A stretch of 64,000 bases of DNA from Burkholderiales bacterium (GTDB taxonomy: Bacteria > Pseudomonadota > Gammaproteobacteria > Burkholderiales > Burkholderiaceae_F): assembly GCA_020248865.1 (NCBI GenBank), contig JADCGS010000012.1, positions 1 to 64,000 of the forward strand, written 5' to 3'. The notes below the pieces were generated by a model, which was given only the letters and a program-made list of their open reading frames with translations, had not been told where the DNA came from and did not search any database. How positions within the stretch are numbered: position 1 is the first letter of the stretch; every line of letters starts with the position of its first letter. Below are positions 16,902 through 24,287 of this stretch, one piece after another. Made by a program: the position numbers and the translations under genes.

Positions 16902-17340
16902 TCACCGCATCCACCGCGACCGAATCACCTGCGGCAGCTCGGCGGGTGTCGCCCGTGTTGGCAGGCGCTTGGGCGCTGCCGCGCCAGTGGCGTCGGCCTC
17001 GGCGTTGAGGCGCAGGCCCATGGCGATCAGCCCATGGGGCGCCGCCATGGCATCGATGGTGGTGTCGAGCGCCTCGTTGCGTTCGCCCCTCGCGGCGCGG
17101 CTGCCAGAGGCGGATCGGGCGTCCGCGCTGCAAGCCGGTGACGACGCACCCGGCGCTGAGCTGGCGGAAGAACTCGGCGTCGCATGCAACAGGGAAGTGC
17201 AGCGCGCCGGGTCCGGGCTCGGCGGGCTTCGGGCGGGCGAGGAGCGCGTCCTTGCCAGCAACGACGCCGACGATGAATAGCGGCGCCTTGCCCTTGGTGC
17301 GCGACGGGCGGCGCGGCCAGACTGGCACGCCTGGCCCGCC
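16902..17340 (-). pseudogene. Degenerate C-terminal fragment of a phage terminase large subunit (GpA-like)
   Basis: Two minus-strand frames together read like the end of a GpA-family terminase. The first frame gives VWPRRPSRTKGKAPLFIVGV, then DALLARPKP, PGPGALHFP, EFFRQLSAG and GRPIRLW. A shift near 17075-17090 leads to RNEALDTTIDAMAA in the second frame. In intact terminases the pattern GxD-KD-PGPG-HFP-FRQL ... RNEALD is continuous. The N-terminal ATPase part is absent and no other phage gene is nearby. It ends at 16902, 5 bp from the toxin-antitoxin operator. Confidence 0.7.
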
Positions 17341-17386
17341 GCGTCCCTTGATGCCCCCAGATGCGGCGGTGAAGCCGGGTGCAGCA

Positions 17387-17725
17387 GTGTTCGTGAGCGG
17401 CCTTGGTGTGCTGTATCCGCTCGGGCGTTACGAAGAAGCGCTCGTGCAGTTGCGGCAAGCCGCTGCGATCCGGGAGCGGGAAACGAATGCGCGAGCCACG
17501 CACACGGCGCACTGGATGGTCGCCCGTACCCTGCGGGTGATGGGATGGGACGGGTCGACGAGGCGCTGCAGAACCAGCTTCGACTGGAACGTGAGGCCGA
17601 CCTCGCAGGCAAGCCGGACCGCTACGTCTTCGAGGAACTGAACCTTCTCTGCGCGAGCAAGGGCGAGCCGGATCGAACCCGGGCACTACGAAGACCGGAT
17701 CGCTGCCGCCAACAGGAAGAACTGA
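17387..17725 (+). pseudogene. Frameshifted partial copy of the exported TPR gene
   Basis: This matches the last third of the gene at 15110-16024 (YEEALVQLRQAAAIRERE, THTAHWMVARTLRVMG, RVDEALQNQLRLEREADLAGKPDR, FEELNLLCASKGEPDR). A 5-bp duplication (GATGG twice, near 17540-17550) shifts the frame once. An extra base near 17680 shifts it again before HYEDRIAAANRKN. There is no start codon or upstream half. Homology continues past the stop codon, so the duplication included the flanking DNA. Confidence 0.85.
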
Positions 17726-17754
17726 AGCCGCGGGATCTGCCGACTGGATTTGAC

Positions 17755-17830
17755 AGGCATCGCGATTTCAGTGCAAGGGTATCGGCTTCGTCGTGCCGGC
17801 CCGGGCGAAACCGGCGGAAGTCTTTCTTCC
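17755..17830 (-). pseudogene. Second remnant of the acetyltransferase 5' region (copy B)
   Basis: This segment, in the order found after the intact TPR gene, repeats the sequence seen at 16058-16130 (CATCGCGATTTCAG, then GGCTTCGTCGT, then CGAAACCGG). It encodes degraded pieces of the acetyltransferase start on the minus strand (PGRHDEAD). Only about 75 bp can be followed before similarity is lost. The intact gene ends 35 bp further on at 17865. Confidence 0.6.
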
Positions 17831-17864
17831 GCAAGCGCAGCGCCAAGAATCCACTTCGCAAGTC

Positions 17865-18341
17865 TCAGAGTGGCAGCCGCATCTGCGGGCGGCAACGCGA
17901 CGGCAGTCCCGGAATCGGTGCGTGTAGGCGGCCGACAGTGACGGCACCACAGGCCAGATAGAACGGTTCTGCATTCGGATCGGCATCGATCCGGATCGCG
18001 GCAGCCCCGCGCGCTCGCGCGCTGTCGATTGCATGCGCGAGCAGCGCTCGCCCGTAGCCACGCCGCATCTGCCCGGGCACGATCCAGCAGTTGTCCAACT
18101 CACACCCGTCGGCGGTCACGCGCAGGCTGTAGAAGCCGACAATCCGCCGCGCGACTTCCGCGACGAACACCGGCTGCCGTTGTATCTGGCTCCTGGTGAC
18201 GGCCAGCGATGGGCGCCACGCCTCCAGTTGTTCTGGTGCGTAACCCCACGATGCCTTGGCGGACATGACGATTTCCGTGAGGGCATCGGCTTCGTCTTGC
18301 CGGGCCGCGCGAAACCGGATCGAAGGATCGGGACGACGCAT
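17865..18341 (-). CDS. GNAT family N-acetyltransferase
   Basis: A 158-residue acetyl-CoA-dependent acyltransferase. The start MRRPDPSIRFRAARQDEADALTEI is typical of GNAT proteins. The acetyl-CoA binding region is WIVPGQMRRGYGRALLAHAIDSARARG (about 92-118; Q-x-x-GxG/A pattern), followed by a strand that includes DPNAEPFYLACG. The substrate is unknown. The gene lies 26 bp after the alaX-type gene on the same strand. Two broken copies of its 5' end lie at 16058-16215 and 17755-17830. Confidence 0.85.
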   Translation of the reverse strand: MRRPDPSIRFRAARQDEADALTEIVMSAKASWGYAPEQLEAWRPSLAVTRSQIQRQPVFVAEVARRIVGFYSLRVTADGCELDNCWIVPGQMRRGYGRALLAHAIDSARARGAAAIRIDADPNAEPFYLACGAVTVGRLHAPIPGLPSRCRPQMRLPL

Positions 18342-18367
18342 GCCGGCTGGTCGCGACCGCGCCCGCC

Positions 18368-19108
18368 TCAGGTCGGCGCTACTGCGAACTCCAGCACCAC
18401 GCGCCGCGTGCGGGCGCTCTTTTTCTCGATCTTCGCCACCCGCAGCGCGCCGATCTCGCCGGTGTTGGCCACGTGCGTGCCACCGCAGGGCTGCAGGTCG
18501 GTATCGGCCACGCGTACCAGCCGGACGTGGCCGAAGCCGATCGGCGGGCTCACGCTCATCGACTTCACCAGCTGCGGCTGCGCCAGCAGCTCCCCGTCGG
18601 TGATCCACTCGCGCGTCACGGGCTGGGCGGCGGCGATCAGCGCATCGAGGCCCGCCTGCACCGCATCGCGCTCCAGCGGGGCGGTCATCGCAAAGTCCAG
18701 GCGTGCGTAGTCGGCGGTGATGCTGCAGCCGTCCACCCGCTCGCGCACCACCGCGCACAGCAGGTGGGTGGCGGTGTGCAGCCGCATGTGGCGGTGGCGG
18801 CGCGACCAGTCGATCTCGGCCTGCACTACCGTGCCGAGCGCCAGCCGCTCGCGCCAGCCGCTGGCCGGGTCGAGCAGGTGCAGGCTGTCGTCGGGCGTGG
18901 CGCCGTCGCGCTTGCTCTTGCGGGTGTCGAGCACGGCGACCACGCTGCCGTCGGCCAGGCGCAGCGCGCCCGTGTCGCCGGCCTGACCGCCGCCCAGCGG
19001 ATAGAACACGGTGCGGTCGAATTCCACGCCGTCGTCGTGCACGGCCGTCACCACCGCGCTGCAGGCGCGCAGGTAGGGGTCGGTGCGATGCAGTGCGAGT
19101 GTCGTCAT
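18368..19108 (-). CDS. AlaX-type alanyl-tRNA editing protein
   Basis: A freestanding editing domain that would hydrolyse mischarged Ser- or Gly-tRNA(Ala), 246 residues. It contains the two zinc-binding motifs of the AlaRS editing domain: HTATHLL (around residue 110) and CGGTHVANTGEIG (around residue 208). It also has the beta-barrel start with FYPLGGGQAGDTGAL seen in AlaX-M/L forms. ATG 19108 is 13 bp after the wax ester synthase stop codon on the same strand. Its 3' end is duplicated near 16160-16215. Confidence 0.9.
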   Translation of the reverse strand: MTTLALHRTDPYLRACSAVVTAVHDDGVEFDRTVFYPLGGGQAGDTGALRLADGSVVAVLDTRKSKRDGATPDDSLHLLDPASGWRERLALGTVVQAEIDWSRRHRHMRLHTATHLLCAVVRERVDGCSITADYARLDFAMTAPLERDAVQAGLDALIAAAQPVTREWITDGELLAQPQLVKSMSVSPPIGFGHVRLVRVADTDLQPCGGTHVANTGEIGALRVAKIEKKSARTRRVVLEFAVAPT

Positions 19109-19121
19109 CGGGGCGACCCGC

Positions 19122-20927
19122 TCAGCGGCCGCGCGCCGCGGCAAAGGCACTGCGCCGCTTGCGCAGCCCGGCGGGCCGCTCGGGCGGGCTGTCGAGGCGG
19201 GCGCTGGACGCTGCCGCAACATCTGCCGCAACGTCTGCGTCGGCGGCCTGCGCCCGGGCTGCAACGCGCCGCACGCTGGCCTTGCCGGCCGAGCCGCGGC
19301 CCGGCTTGCGCCGCGCGGCAGGCGCCGCCTCCGCGGCCGGCAGCGGCGTTTCGGCCGCGCCGGTCTCGCCCGCGGCAGCCGGACGCGCCAGGTTCCCGGC
19401 CGCGCTGGCCAGCGCCTCGGTGGCCTGCAGCGCACGCTCGGCCATCTGCGGTTGCGCGGACTCGTCCCACGGCATCAGCAGCACGGCATGCACCAGGTTC
19501 TCGAACTCGGGCGCAAAGCGGTCGATGATGGCCTGCGGATCGCGGCACAGCTTCTTGTCGGTGATGAGACCGAACTGCACCGCGCCGCCGTAGCTCAGGA
19601 TCGACACGCCCATGCCGATGTCGCCCGACTGCGGCACCCAGAACATCATCTGCTTCATGCGGCTGCCGGCCATGTACAGCGCCTGCTGCGGCCCCGGCAC
19701 GTTGGTCATGACGGCGGTGGCCTTGCTCGCCAACAGGTCGAGCACCTGCTTCTGCACCATGCGCGGCGCCAGCCCGGTCATGCCGAGGATCGCCATCGCG
19801 ATCACCGGCATGTAGCCCTCCTTGAGCTCATGCATGCGCCGGTGCACTTCGAGCACGCGTTCGACCGGATGCTCGATGCCGACGGGCAGCAGCAGCGGCA
19901 CCAGGCCGAACTTGTTGCCGAGCGACTTGGGCTTGCCGGGCCCGCGCAGGTTGACCGGCACCATGGCGCGCAGCTCGGCGCCTTCGAGATCGTCACCGCG
20001 CGCCAGCAGGTAGCCGCGGATGGCGCCGGCAGCGCAGGCGAGCAGCACGTCGTTGACCGAGCAGCCGAGCGCCTTGCCGACCGCCTTGACGTCGGGCAGC
20101 GGCAGCGGCTCGTTCCAGGCCACCACCTTGGCGCCGCCGGGCCGGCCCTTGAGGCTGGTGGCGGTGTCGGTCTGCATCAGCGCCAGGCCGATGATGTCCT
20201 TGCTGACCTGGGTGGCGACCCTGGCGTACTCGGTGGCGGCCTCGCCGGCGAGATTGGGGTCGCTCAGGACCGCACCATAGGCCTGCAGCACCTTGCTGGC
20301 GATGTCGCCGGTGGCATCGAGTGCCTTGACCGTGCCCTGGGTAAAGGGCTTGAGCCAAGGGTCCCACCAGTCGCCCTCCCCGGCCTCGTGCCGCGCCGGC
20401 CGCGCCAGGTCGGGGTCGGGCGCGTCGGGCCGGTCGGTGGTCATCGACAGCAACACGCCGATCAGTGCAATGCCGTCGGCAATGCAATGGTGAATGCGCA
20501 CGATCAGCGCGTGGCCGCCGTCGAAGTTCTCCACCAGATGGAACTGCCACAGCGGCCGCATCGGGTCGAGCGCCTGGCCGGCGAGCGTGGCGACCAGCTT
20601 CTGCAGTTCGGCCTTGCCGCCCTTGCCGGGCAGGCCAATGCGCACCAGATGATGGTCGAGGTCGAAGTCGGCATCCTCCTCCCACCACGCGCCGCTGGGG
20701 TCCATGACCACCCGGCTGCGAAACTGCGGGTAAGCCAGCAGCGTGTTCTCGAGCAGGCGCTTCAGGCGCGGCGCGTCGCACGGACCCTCCAACAGGTCGA
20801 CGCCGACGATCATCATCAGGTTGCCGGGCGCGTCCATGCGCAGCCAGGCGGTGTCCACGGGCGAAAGCCGCACGCGGGCAGGCAGCAGTGACTTGAGCTT
20901 GCGCACGGCGGCGGCGGTTCGGGCCAT
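19122..20927 (-). CDS. Wax ester synthase / acyl-CoA:diacylglycerol acyltransferase
   Basis: Bifunctional WS/DGAT that joins acyl-CoA to a fatty alcohol or diacylglycerol, making wax esters or triacylglycerols. The active-site motif HHCIADG (HHxxxDG) is at residues 146-152. The family motif PLWQ is at about 125, and the C-terminal domain carries TNVPGPQQALYMAG and IGMGVSILSYGG. At 601 residues it is longer than the usual ~450-480; the extra part is an Ala/Arg-rich tail after about residue 490. GGAAG lies 5 nt before ATG 20927. It is divergent from an acyl-CoA-binding protein gene, and the fatty-alcohol-forming reductase is at 9260-11290. Confidence 0.95.
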   Translation of the reverse strand: MARTAAAVRKLKSLLPARVRLSPVDTAWLRMDAPGNLMMIVGVDLLEGPCDAPRLKRLLENTLLAYPQFRSRVVMDPSGAWWEEDADFDLDHHLVRIGLPGKGGKAELQKLVATLAGQALDPMRPLWQFHLVENFDGGHALIVRIHHCIADGIALIGVLLSMTTDRPDAPDPDLARPARHEAGEGDWWDPWLKPFTQGTVKALDATGDIASKVLQAYGAVLSDPNLAGEAATEYARVATQVSKDIIGLALMQTDTATSLKGRPGGAKVVAWNEPLPLPDVKAVGKALGCSVNDVLLACAAGAIRGYLLARGDDLEGAELRAMVPVNLRGPGKPKSLGNKFGLVPLLLPVGIEHPVERVLEVHRRMHELKEGYMPVIAMAILGMTGLAPRMVQKQVLDLLASKATAVMTNVPGPQQALYMAGSRMKQMMFWVPQSGDIGMGVSILSYGGAVQFGLITDKKLCRDPQAIIDRFAPEFENLVHAVLLMPWDESAQPQMAERALQATEALASAAGNLARPAAAGETGAAETPLPAAEAAPAARRKPGRGSAGKASVRRVAARAQAADADVAADVAAASSARLDSPPERPAGLRKRRSAFAAARGR

Positions 20928-21065
20928 GTTGTCTTCCTCGACGAGGATCGGCGTGATCCTGGGGGCGCGTTCCTCGTGCTCGGTCCGCGGCGCGCTGTGC
21001 GACCTATGATAGCTTTGCGCGCGCGGCAGCAAGGCTGCTCGACAAGAACCCAACGGAGACCTGCG

Positions 21066-21323
21066 ATGAGCGACCTGAAGGCCCAGTTCGAGAAGGCCGT
21101 GGCCGAATCCAAGACGCTGAGCGAGCGCCCCGACAACCAGACGCTGCTCAAGCTCTATGCCCTGTACAAGCAGGCCAGCGCCGGCGACGTGGAAGGCAAG
21201 CGCCCCGGCTTCACCGACATGGTGGGCCGTGCCAAGTGGGATGCCTGGAACGAGCTGAAAGGTACCGACGCCGACGATGCGATGAAGCAGTACATCGCGC
21301 TGATCGAGGACCTGAAGGGTTAG
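21066..21323 (+). CDS. Acyl-CoA-binding protein
   Basis: An 85-residue four-helix ACBP that carries long-chain acyl-CoA. It has the family pattern: AQFEKAVAESKTL, then LLKLYALYKQASAGDVEGKRPGFTDMVGRAKWDAWNELKG, with the conserved Tyr and Lys of the acyl-CoA site (YALYKQA) and the K-W-DAW motif. GGAG lies about 7 nt before ATG 21066. It is divergent from the WS/DGAT gene across a 138-bp gap, so the carrier and the enzyme that uses acyl-CoA may share control. Confidence 0.95.
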   Translation: MSDLKAQFEKAVAESKTLSERPDNQTLLKLYALYKQASAGDVEGKRPGFTDMVGRAKWDAWNELKGTDADDAMKQYIALIEDLKG

Positions 21324-21338
21324 CAGGGGTCGATCCCG

Positions 21339-21358
21339 AGGGCGCCTGCGGGCGCCCT
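21339..21358 (+). terminator. Hairpin terminator after the acyl-CoA-binding protein gene
   Basis: AGGGCGCC (21339-21346) pairs perfectly with GGCGCCCT (21351-21358) around a TGCG loop, 15 nt after the stop codon. The following TTGTCGTTCC is only moderately T-rich. Confidence 0.6.
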
Positions 21359-21359
21359 T

Positions 21360-22146
21360 GTCGTTCCCGGGGGCGTAAGCGTAGGCCTGACTGCGCCGAT
21401 GCAGCGCCCAATGCGGCGCGGCCCCGCTCGGCTCGGCGCAACGCAAGCGCCGATGCGCGGATCCCTTGCTCCACAGTGCCGCTCTTGCGCCCGAGCGTGG
21501 GTTGACACCGTACTGCAGAGGTCGGCGGCAACGACATCGCGTGGGCGCCGTGCGGCATGTTGCCGCGCGAACGGCGCAGTGCGGGGCGGCTCGACTCCGC
21601 GAGGCTACGCGGCGGACAACGCGACCCGCAGGGCTGCCAGCAGGCCCGCCCTGCCACCGCGTTGCCGGACCCCCGCCAGGAGCCCCGCTGCGCGAACCAA
21701 CCCGTACGCCGCCGCGTACCGTGCCGCGTGGCCGCCGGCAAGACAGGGGGTCTTGCGAGGTCGCGCCCGATCCAGCGCTCGCCACGCAGGACGGCGTCCC
21801 GGCCGTGCTGTGGGGTGCCTCGCGCAGCGACCTCAGGCGGCGGGCGTGTCGGTCCGAAGGACGGCGGGCCGGGAAAGCGTGCAATCGGGGCGAGCCGCGC
21901 GCAGACCGGTCATCCTGCAATAGAACGCCGGGCCCGCAGGGAACCCTCGCGGACCAGGAGCGCCCGCCGCCGAGCTGAGCGGAGTCGAGAAACCCCGCAG
22001 CGCGGCCGGGACGCAAGGAACCACGCACCCCACGCCGGCACGACTCCGGTTGGACGCTGAAACGGTCGGCCGCCGAGCGCAGCGGAGTCGAGGCGCCGCG
22101 CAGCGCGGCCGGGACGCAGGCGACCCCGCAGCGACCACCGCAGAAC
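21360..22146. other. 787-bp intergenic region without a supported gene
   Basis: Open frames occur in several directions here, but none has a ribosome binding site, recognisable motifs or sensible composition. The DNA is rich in GC-rich inverted segments and holds two copies of a 50-bp repeat (next entry). It separates two genes whose 3' ends face each other: the acyl-CoA-binding protein gene and the PHA-system gene. Confidence 0.6.
21966..22118. repeat. Two 50-bp direct repeats, 103 bp apart
   Basis: Copies at 21966-22015 and 22069-22118 begin GCCGCCGAGC, share AGCGGAGTCGAG in the middle and end GCAGCGCGGCCGGGACGCA. They differ at only about six positions. A weaker relative lies at 50995-51039 (GCCGCCGAGCCCCGCGGAG, then TCGAG), in another gene-free stretch. 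The motif looks like a dispersed intergenic repeat of this genome. Confidence 0.75.
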
Positions 22147-22545
22147 TCAGCCCTTGCGCTTCACCGCTTTCTTGGCCGCCGTCTTGGCTGCCGTCTTGGC
22201 GACCGACTTGGCAGCCGACTTGGCAGCCGACTTGGCCGCCGTCTTCGCCGTATCGGCGGCTGCCGCCGCGCTACCGAGCCGCTGCTCGAGATGGTTCTCG
22301 ATATGCATCTCGAAGGCGGACTTGAACGGCCTGAGCAGGAAGCCGAGCTTCACCTCCAGCGCAATCTGCCGGCTCGTGACCTGCATCTGGCCTTCGACGC
22401 CGCTGCGGTGAAAGTGCAGCGTGTCGCCGTCCCACTCGCTGACGAGGTTGTACTCCTCGGCCAGGTCGTCGGCGGTCTGCTGCGCGATCTGCCGGGCCTG
22501 GTCGAGCGGCAGGCTGTGGGCACGGACGTACTTGATGTCGGCCAT
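22147..22545 (-). CDS. Polyhydroxyalkanoic acid system family protein
   Basis: A 132-residue protein matching the PHA-system (PHA_gran_rgn) family: MADIKYVRAHSLPLDQAR, WDGDTLHFHRSGVEGQMQV and LGFLLRPFKSAFEMHIENHL. The last ~40 residues are an Ala/Lys repeat (units AAKS, AAKT, ending KKAVKRKG) like the histone-like tails of PhaF and likely to bind nucleic acid. GGAG lies 5 nt before ATG 22545. Members are found near PHA genes. Here it adds to the phasin and the depolymerase at 43177. Confidence 0.9.
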   Translation of the reverse strand: MADIKYVRAHSLPLDQARQIAQQTADDLAEEYNLVSEWDGDTLHFHRSGVEGQMQVTSRQIALEVKLGFLLRPFKSAFEMHIENHLEQRLGSAAAAADTAKTAAKSAAKSAAKSVAKTAAKTAAKKAVKRKG

Positions 22546-22638
22546 CGGGTCTCCTCGTTCTTGTGGGGGCGGGTTTCGGTCGGACCGGTTGCGGGAGGCA
22601 CCGCGGCACCGTGCGGCGCGTCCCCCTGTCACCCTGCT

Positions 22639-23616
22639 CTACCTGCGGCGGCAGTCCCAGACATCGGGATTGAGCAGCGCCGACGGTCGCTTGCCCGCCA
22701 GCACGTCGGCCAGATTGTCGATCGCCAGCCGTGCCATGGCTCTGCGCGTGGCGCGGGTGCTGGAGGCGATGTGCGGGGTCAGCACGACGTTGTCCAGCGT
22801 CAGGAAGCGGGGGTCCAGGCGCGGCTCGTTCTCGAACACGTCGAGGCCGGCGGCGGCCAGTCGGCCCTGCTGCAGGGCCTCGATCAGCGCCGCATCGTCG
22901 ACCACGCCGCCGCGAGCGATGTTGACCAGCACCGCGGTGGGCTTGAGCAAGGCCAGTTGCGCCGCGCCGATCAGGTGATGCGTGGCCTGCGTGTACGGCA
23001 CCACCAGCACCACGTGGTCGGCGCTGCGCAGCACCTCCTCGGTGGCCATCCAGATCGCGCCGTCTTCCTGTACAGCCGGCAGGCGCGAGCGGTTGTGATA
23101 GACCACGCGCATGCCGAAGCCGCGGGCACGCCGCGCGATGGCGCGGCCGATACGGCCCATGCCGACGATGCCCAGCGTGCTGCCGTGCAGCTCCGCCCCC
23201 ATCAGCATCTCGAACTCCCAGCGCTGCCAGCGCCCCGCGCGCACGAATCGGTCGCTCTCGGTCACGCGGCGGGCGGCCGCCAGCAGCAGTGCCCAGGCGT
23301 GGTCGGCGGTGGCCTCGTTGAGCACGTCCGGGGTGTTGGTGGCGGCCACGCCGTGGCGCGTGCAGGCGGCCAGGTCCAGGTTGTTGTAGCCAACGGCGAT
23401 GTTGCTCACCACCTGCAGCCGCGGGCAGGCGGCCAGCAGCGCGTCGTCCACCTGTTCGCCGGCCGTGATGAGCGCGGCGTCGCAGTCGCGCAGCCGCGCG
23501 GCCAGTTCGGCTGCGCCGAGGCCATGATCGGCCTGGTTGTCCACCAGGGTGTAGCGGCGCGCCAGTTCCTCGATCAGCTCGGGGAAGATGCGCTGTGTGA
23601 CGGCCACGCGCTTCAT
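22639..23616 (-). CDS. D-isomer specific 2-hydroxyacid dehydrogenase (glyoxylate/hydroxypyruvate reductase type)
   Basis: A 325-residue NAD(P)-dependent oxidoreductase. The nucleotide-binding fold shows GMGRIGRAIARRARGFGM (about 150-167), and the catalytic Arg (NIARGGVVD), Glu (ENEP) and His (TPHIASST) are present. It probably reduces glyoxylate or hydroxypyruvate, but the substrate is not fixed by sequence. ATG 23616 overlaps the mrpG stop codon by 4 bp (ATGA), so it is the last gene of the Mrp antiporter operon, an unusual companion. Confidence 0.9.
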   Translation of the reverse strand: MKRVAVTQRIFPELIEELARRYTLVDNQADHGLGAAELAARLRDCDAALITAGEQVDDALLAACPRLQVVSNIAVGYNNLDLAACTRHGVAATNTPDVLNEATADHAWALLLAAARRVTESDRFVRAGRWQRWEFEMLMGAELHGSTLGIVGMGRIGRAIARRARGFGMRVVYHNRSRLPAVQEDGAIWMATEEVLRSADHVVLVVPYTQATHHLIGAAQLALLKPTAVLVNIARGGVVDDAALIEALQQGRLAAAGLDVFENEPRLDPRFLTLDNVVLTPHIASSTRATRRAMARLAIDNLADVLAGKRPSALLNPDVWDCRRR

Positions 23617-24005
23617 GCGGGCGGGTCCTGCTCGCCGCGCGCCGCCGCGGCCGCGGCCGCGGCGGGCGCCTGCGGCAGCGGCGGCCGCAGCGCCGGACTG
23701 CCCTTGAGCAAGGCCTTCACCAGCAGGTGCGCCGAGACCGGCGCAGTCAGGAACAGGAACACGCTGATCAGGAACTCGTGCAGGCTCGGCGCGCCGTCCT
23801 GCACGCTGAAGAACAGGCTGGAGGCGATCAGCACGCAGCCCACGCCCAGGGTGGTGGCCTTGGTCGGCCCATGCAGCCGCTTGAGGAAGTCCGACAGCTT
23901 GGCCAGGCCCCAGGAGCCCACCAGCGTGAATCCGGCCCCCACCAGCACCAGGGCGCTGAGGGTCAGGTCGAGCCACAGGGGCAGTGCGAGCAAGCTCTCG
24001 TTCAT
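23613..24005 (-). CDS. mrpG: Na+/H+ antiporter subunit MrpG (PhaG/MnhG)
   Basis: A 130-residue membrane protein with three hydrophobic segments (about 12-35, 45-65, 72-95). It contains the family sequence SWGLAKLSDFLKRLHGPTKATTLGVG, followed by an Ala/Pro-rich C-terminal tail. It is a small subunit of the seven-part Mrp complex, 9 bp after mrpF and overlapping the dehydrogenase gene. Confidence 0.93.
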   Translation of the reverse strand: MNESLLALPLWLDLTLSALVLVGAGFTLVGSWGLAKLSDFLKRLHGPTKATTLGVGCVLIASSLFFSVQDGAPSLHEFLISVFLFLTAPVSAHLLVKALLKGSPALRPPLPQAPAAAAAAAARGEQDPPA

Positions 24006-24014
24006 CGCCGCCCC

Positions 24015-24287
24015 CTACTCCACGATGTCGCCGCGCAGGATGAACTTGGACATCACCACGGTGCCGACGAAGCCCAGCATGCCGATCAGCAGCGCCGCCT
24101 CGAAAAACACCGGCGTGCCGAAACGGATGCCCACCAGCACCAGCAGCGCGCAGGCGTTGATGTAGAGCGTGTCCAGCGCGAGGATGCGGTCGGGCAGGTC
24201 TGGGCCGCGCAGCAGGCGCCAGGCGGTCAGCAGCAGCGAGACGGCGAACGCGCCGATCAGCCAGGGCAGCAGGGTCGCAAGGATCAT
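24015..24287 (-). CDS. mrpF: Na+/H+ antiporter subunit MrpF (PhaF/MnhF)
   Basis: A 90-residue protein with three membrane segments. RLLRGPDLPDRILALDTLYINA is the MrpF signature region, with the conserved acidic residue in the second segment. The ATG at 24287 overlaps the mrpE stop codon (ATGA). Here mrpF means the antiporter subunit, not the granule protein PhaF. Confidence 0.93.
   Translation of the reverse strand: MILATLLPWLIGAFAVSLLLTAWRLLRGPDLPDRILALDTLYINACALLVLVGIRFGTPVFFEAALLIGMLGFVGTVVMSKFILRGDIVE

Noticed and set aside
16855-17328. SOS-associated (SRAP/YedK-type) peptidase in the 17-kb region
   Set aside because: Considered for the minus-strand frame, but the PGPG-HFP-FRQL and RNEALD order fits a phage terminase remnant better.
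16058-18424. Toxin-antitoxin and GNAT genes as part of the integron cassette array
   Set aside because: Such genes are common in cassettes, but intI is 15 kb away and I find no attC-like core pairs; the repeats here are copies of gene ends.
21360-22146. Several 60-180 codon frames in the gap after the acyl-CoA-binding protein gene
   Set aside because: They overlap one another on both strands, lack ribosome binding sites and consist of Arg/Pro/Ala runs over repeat DNA.
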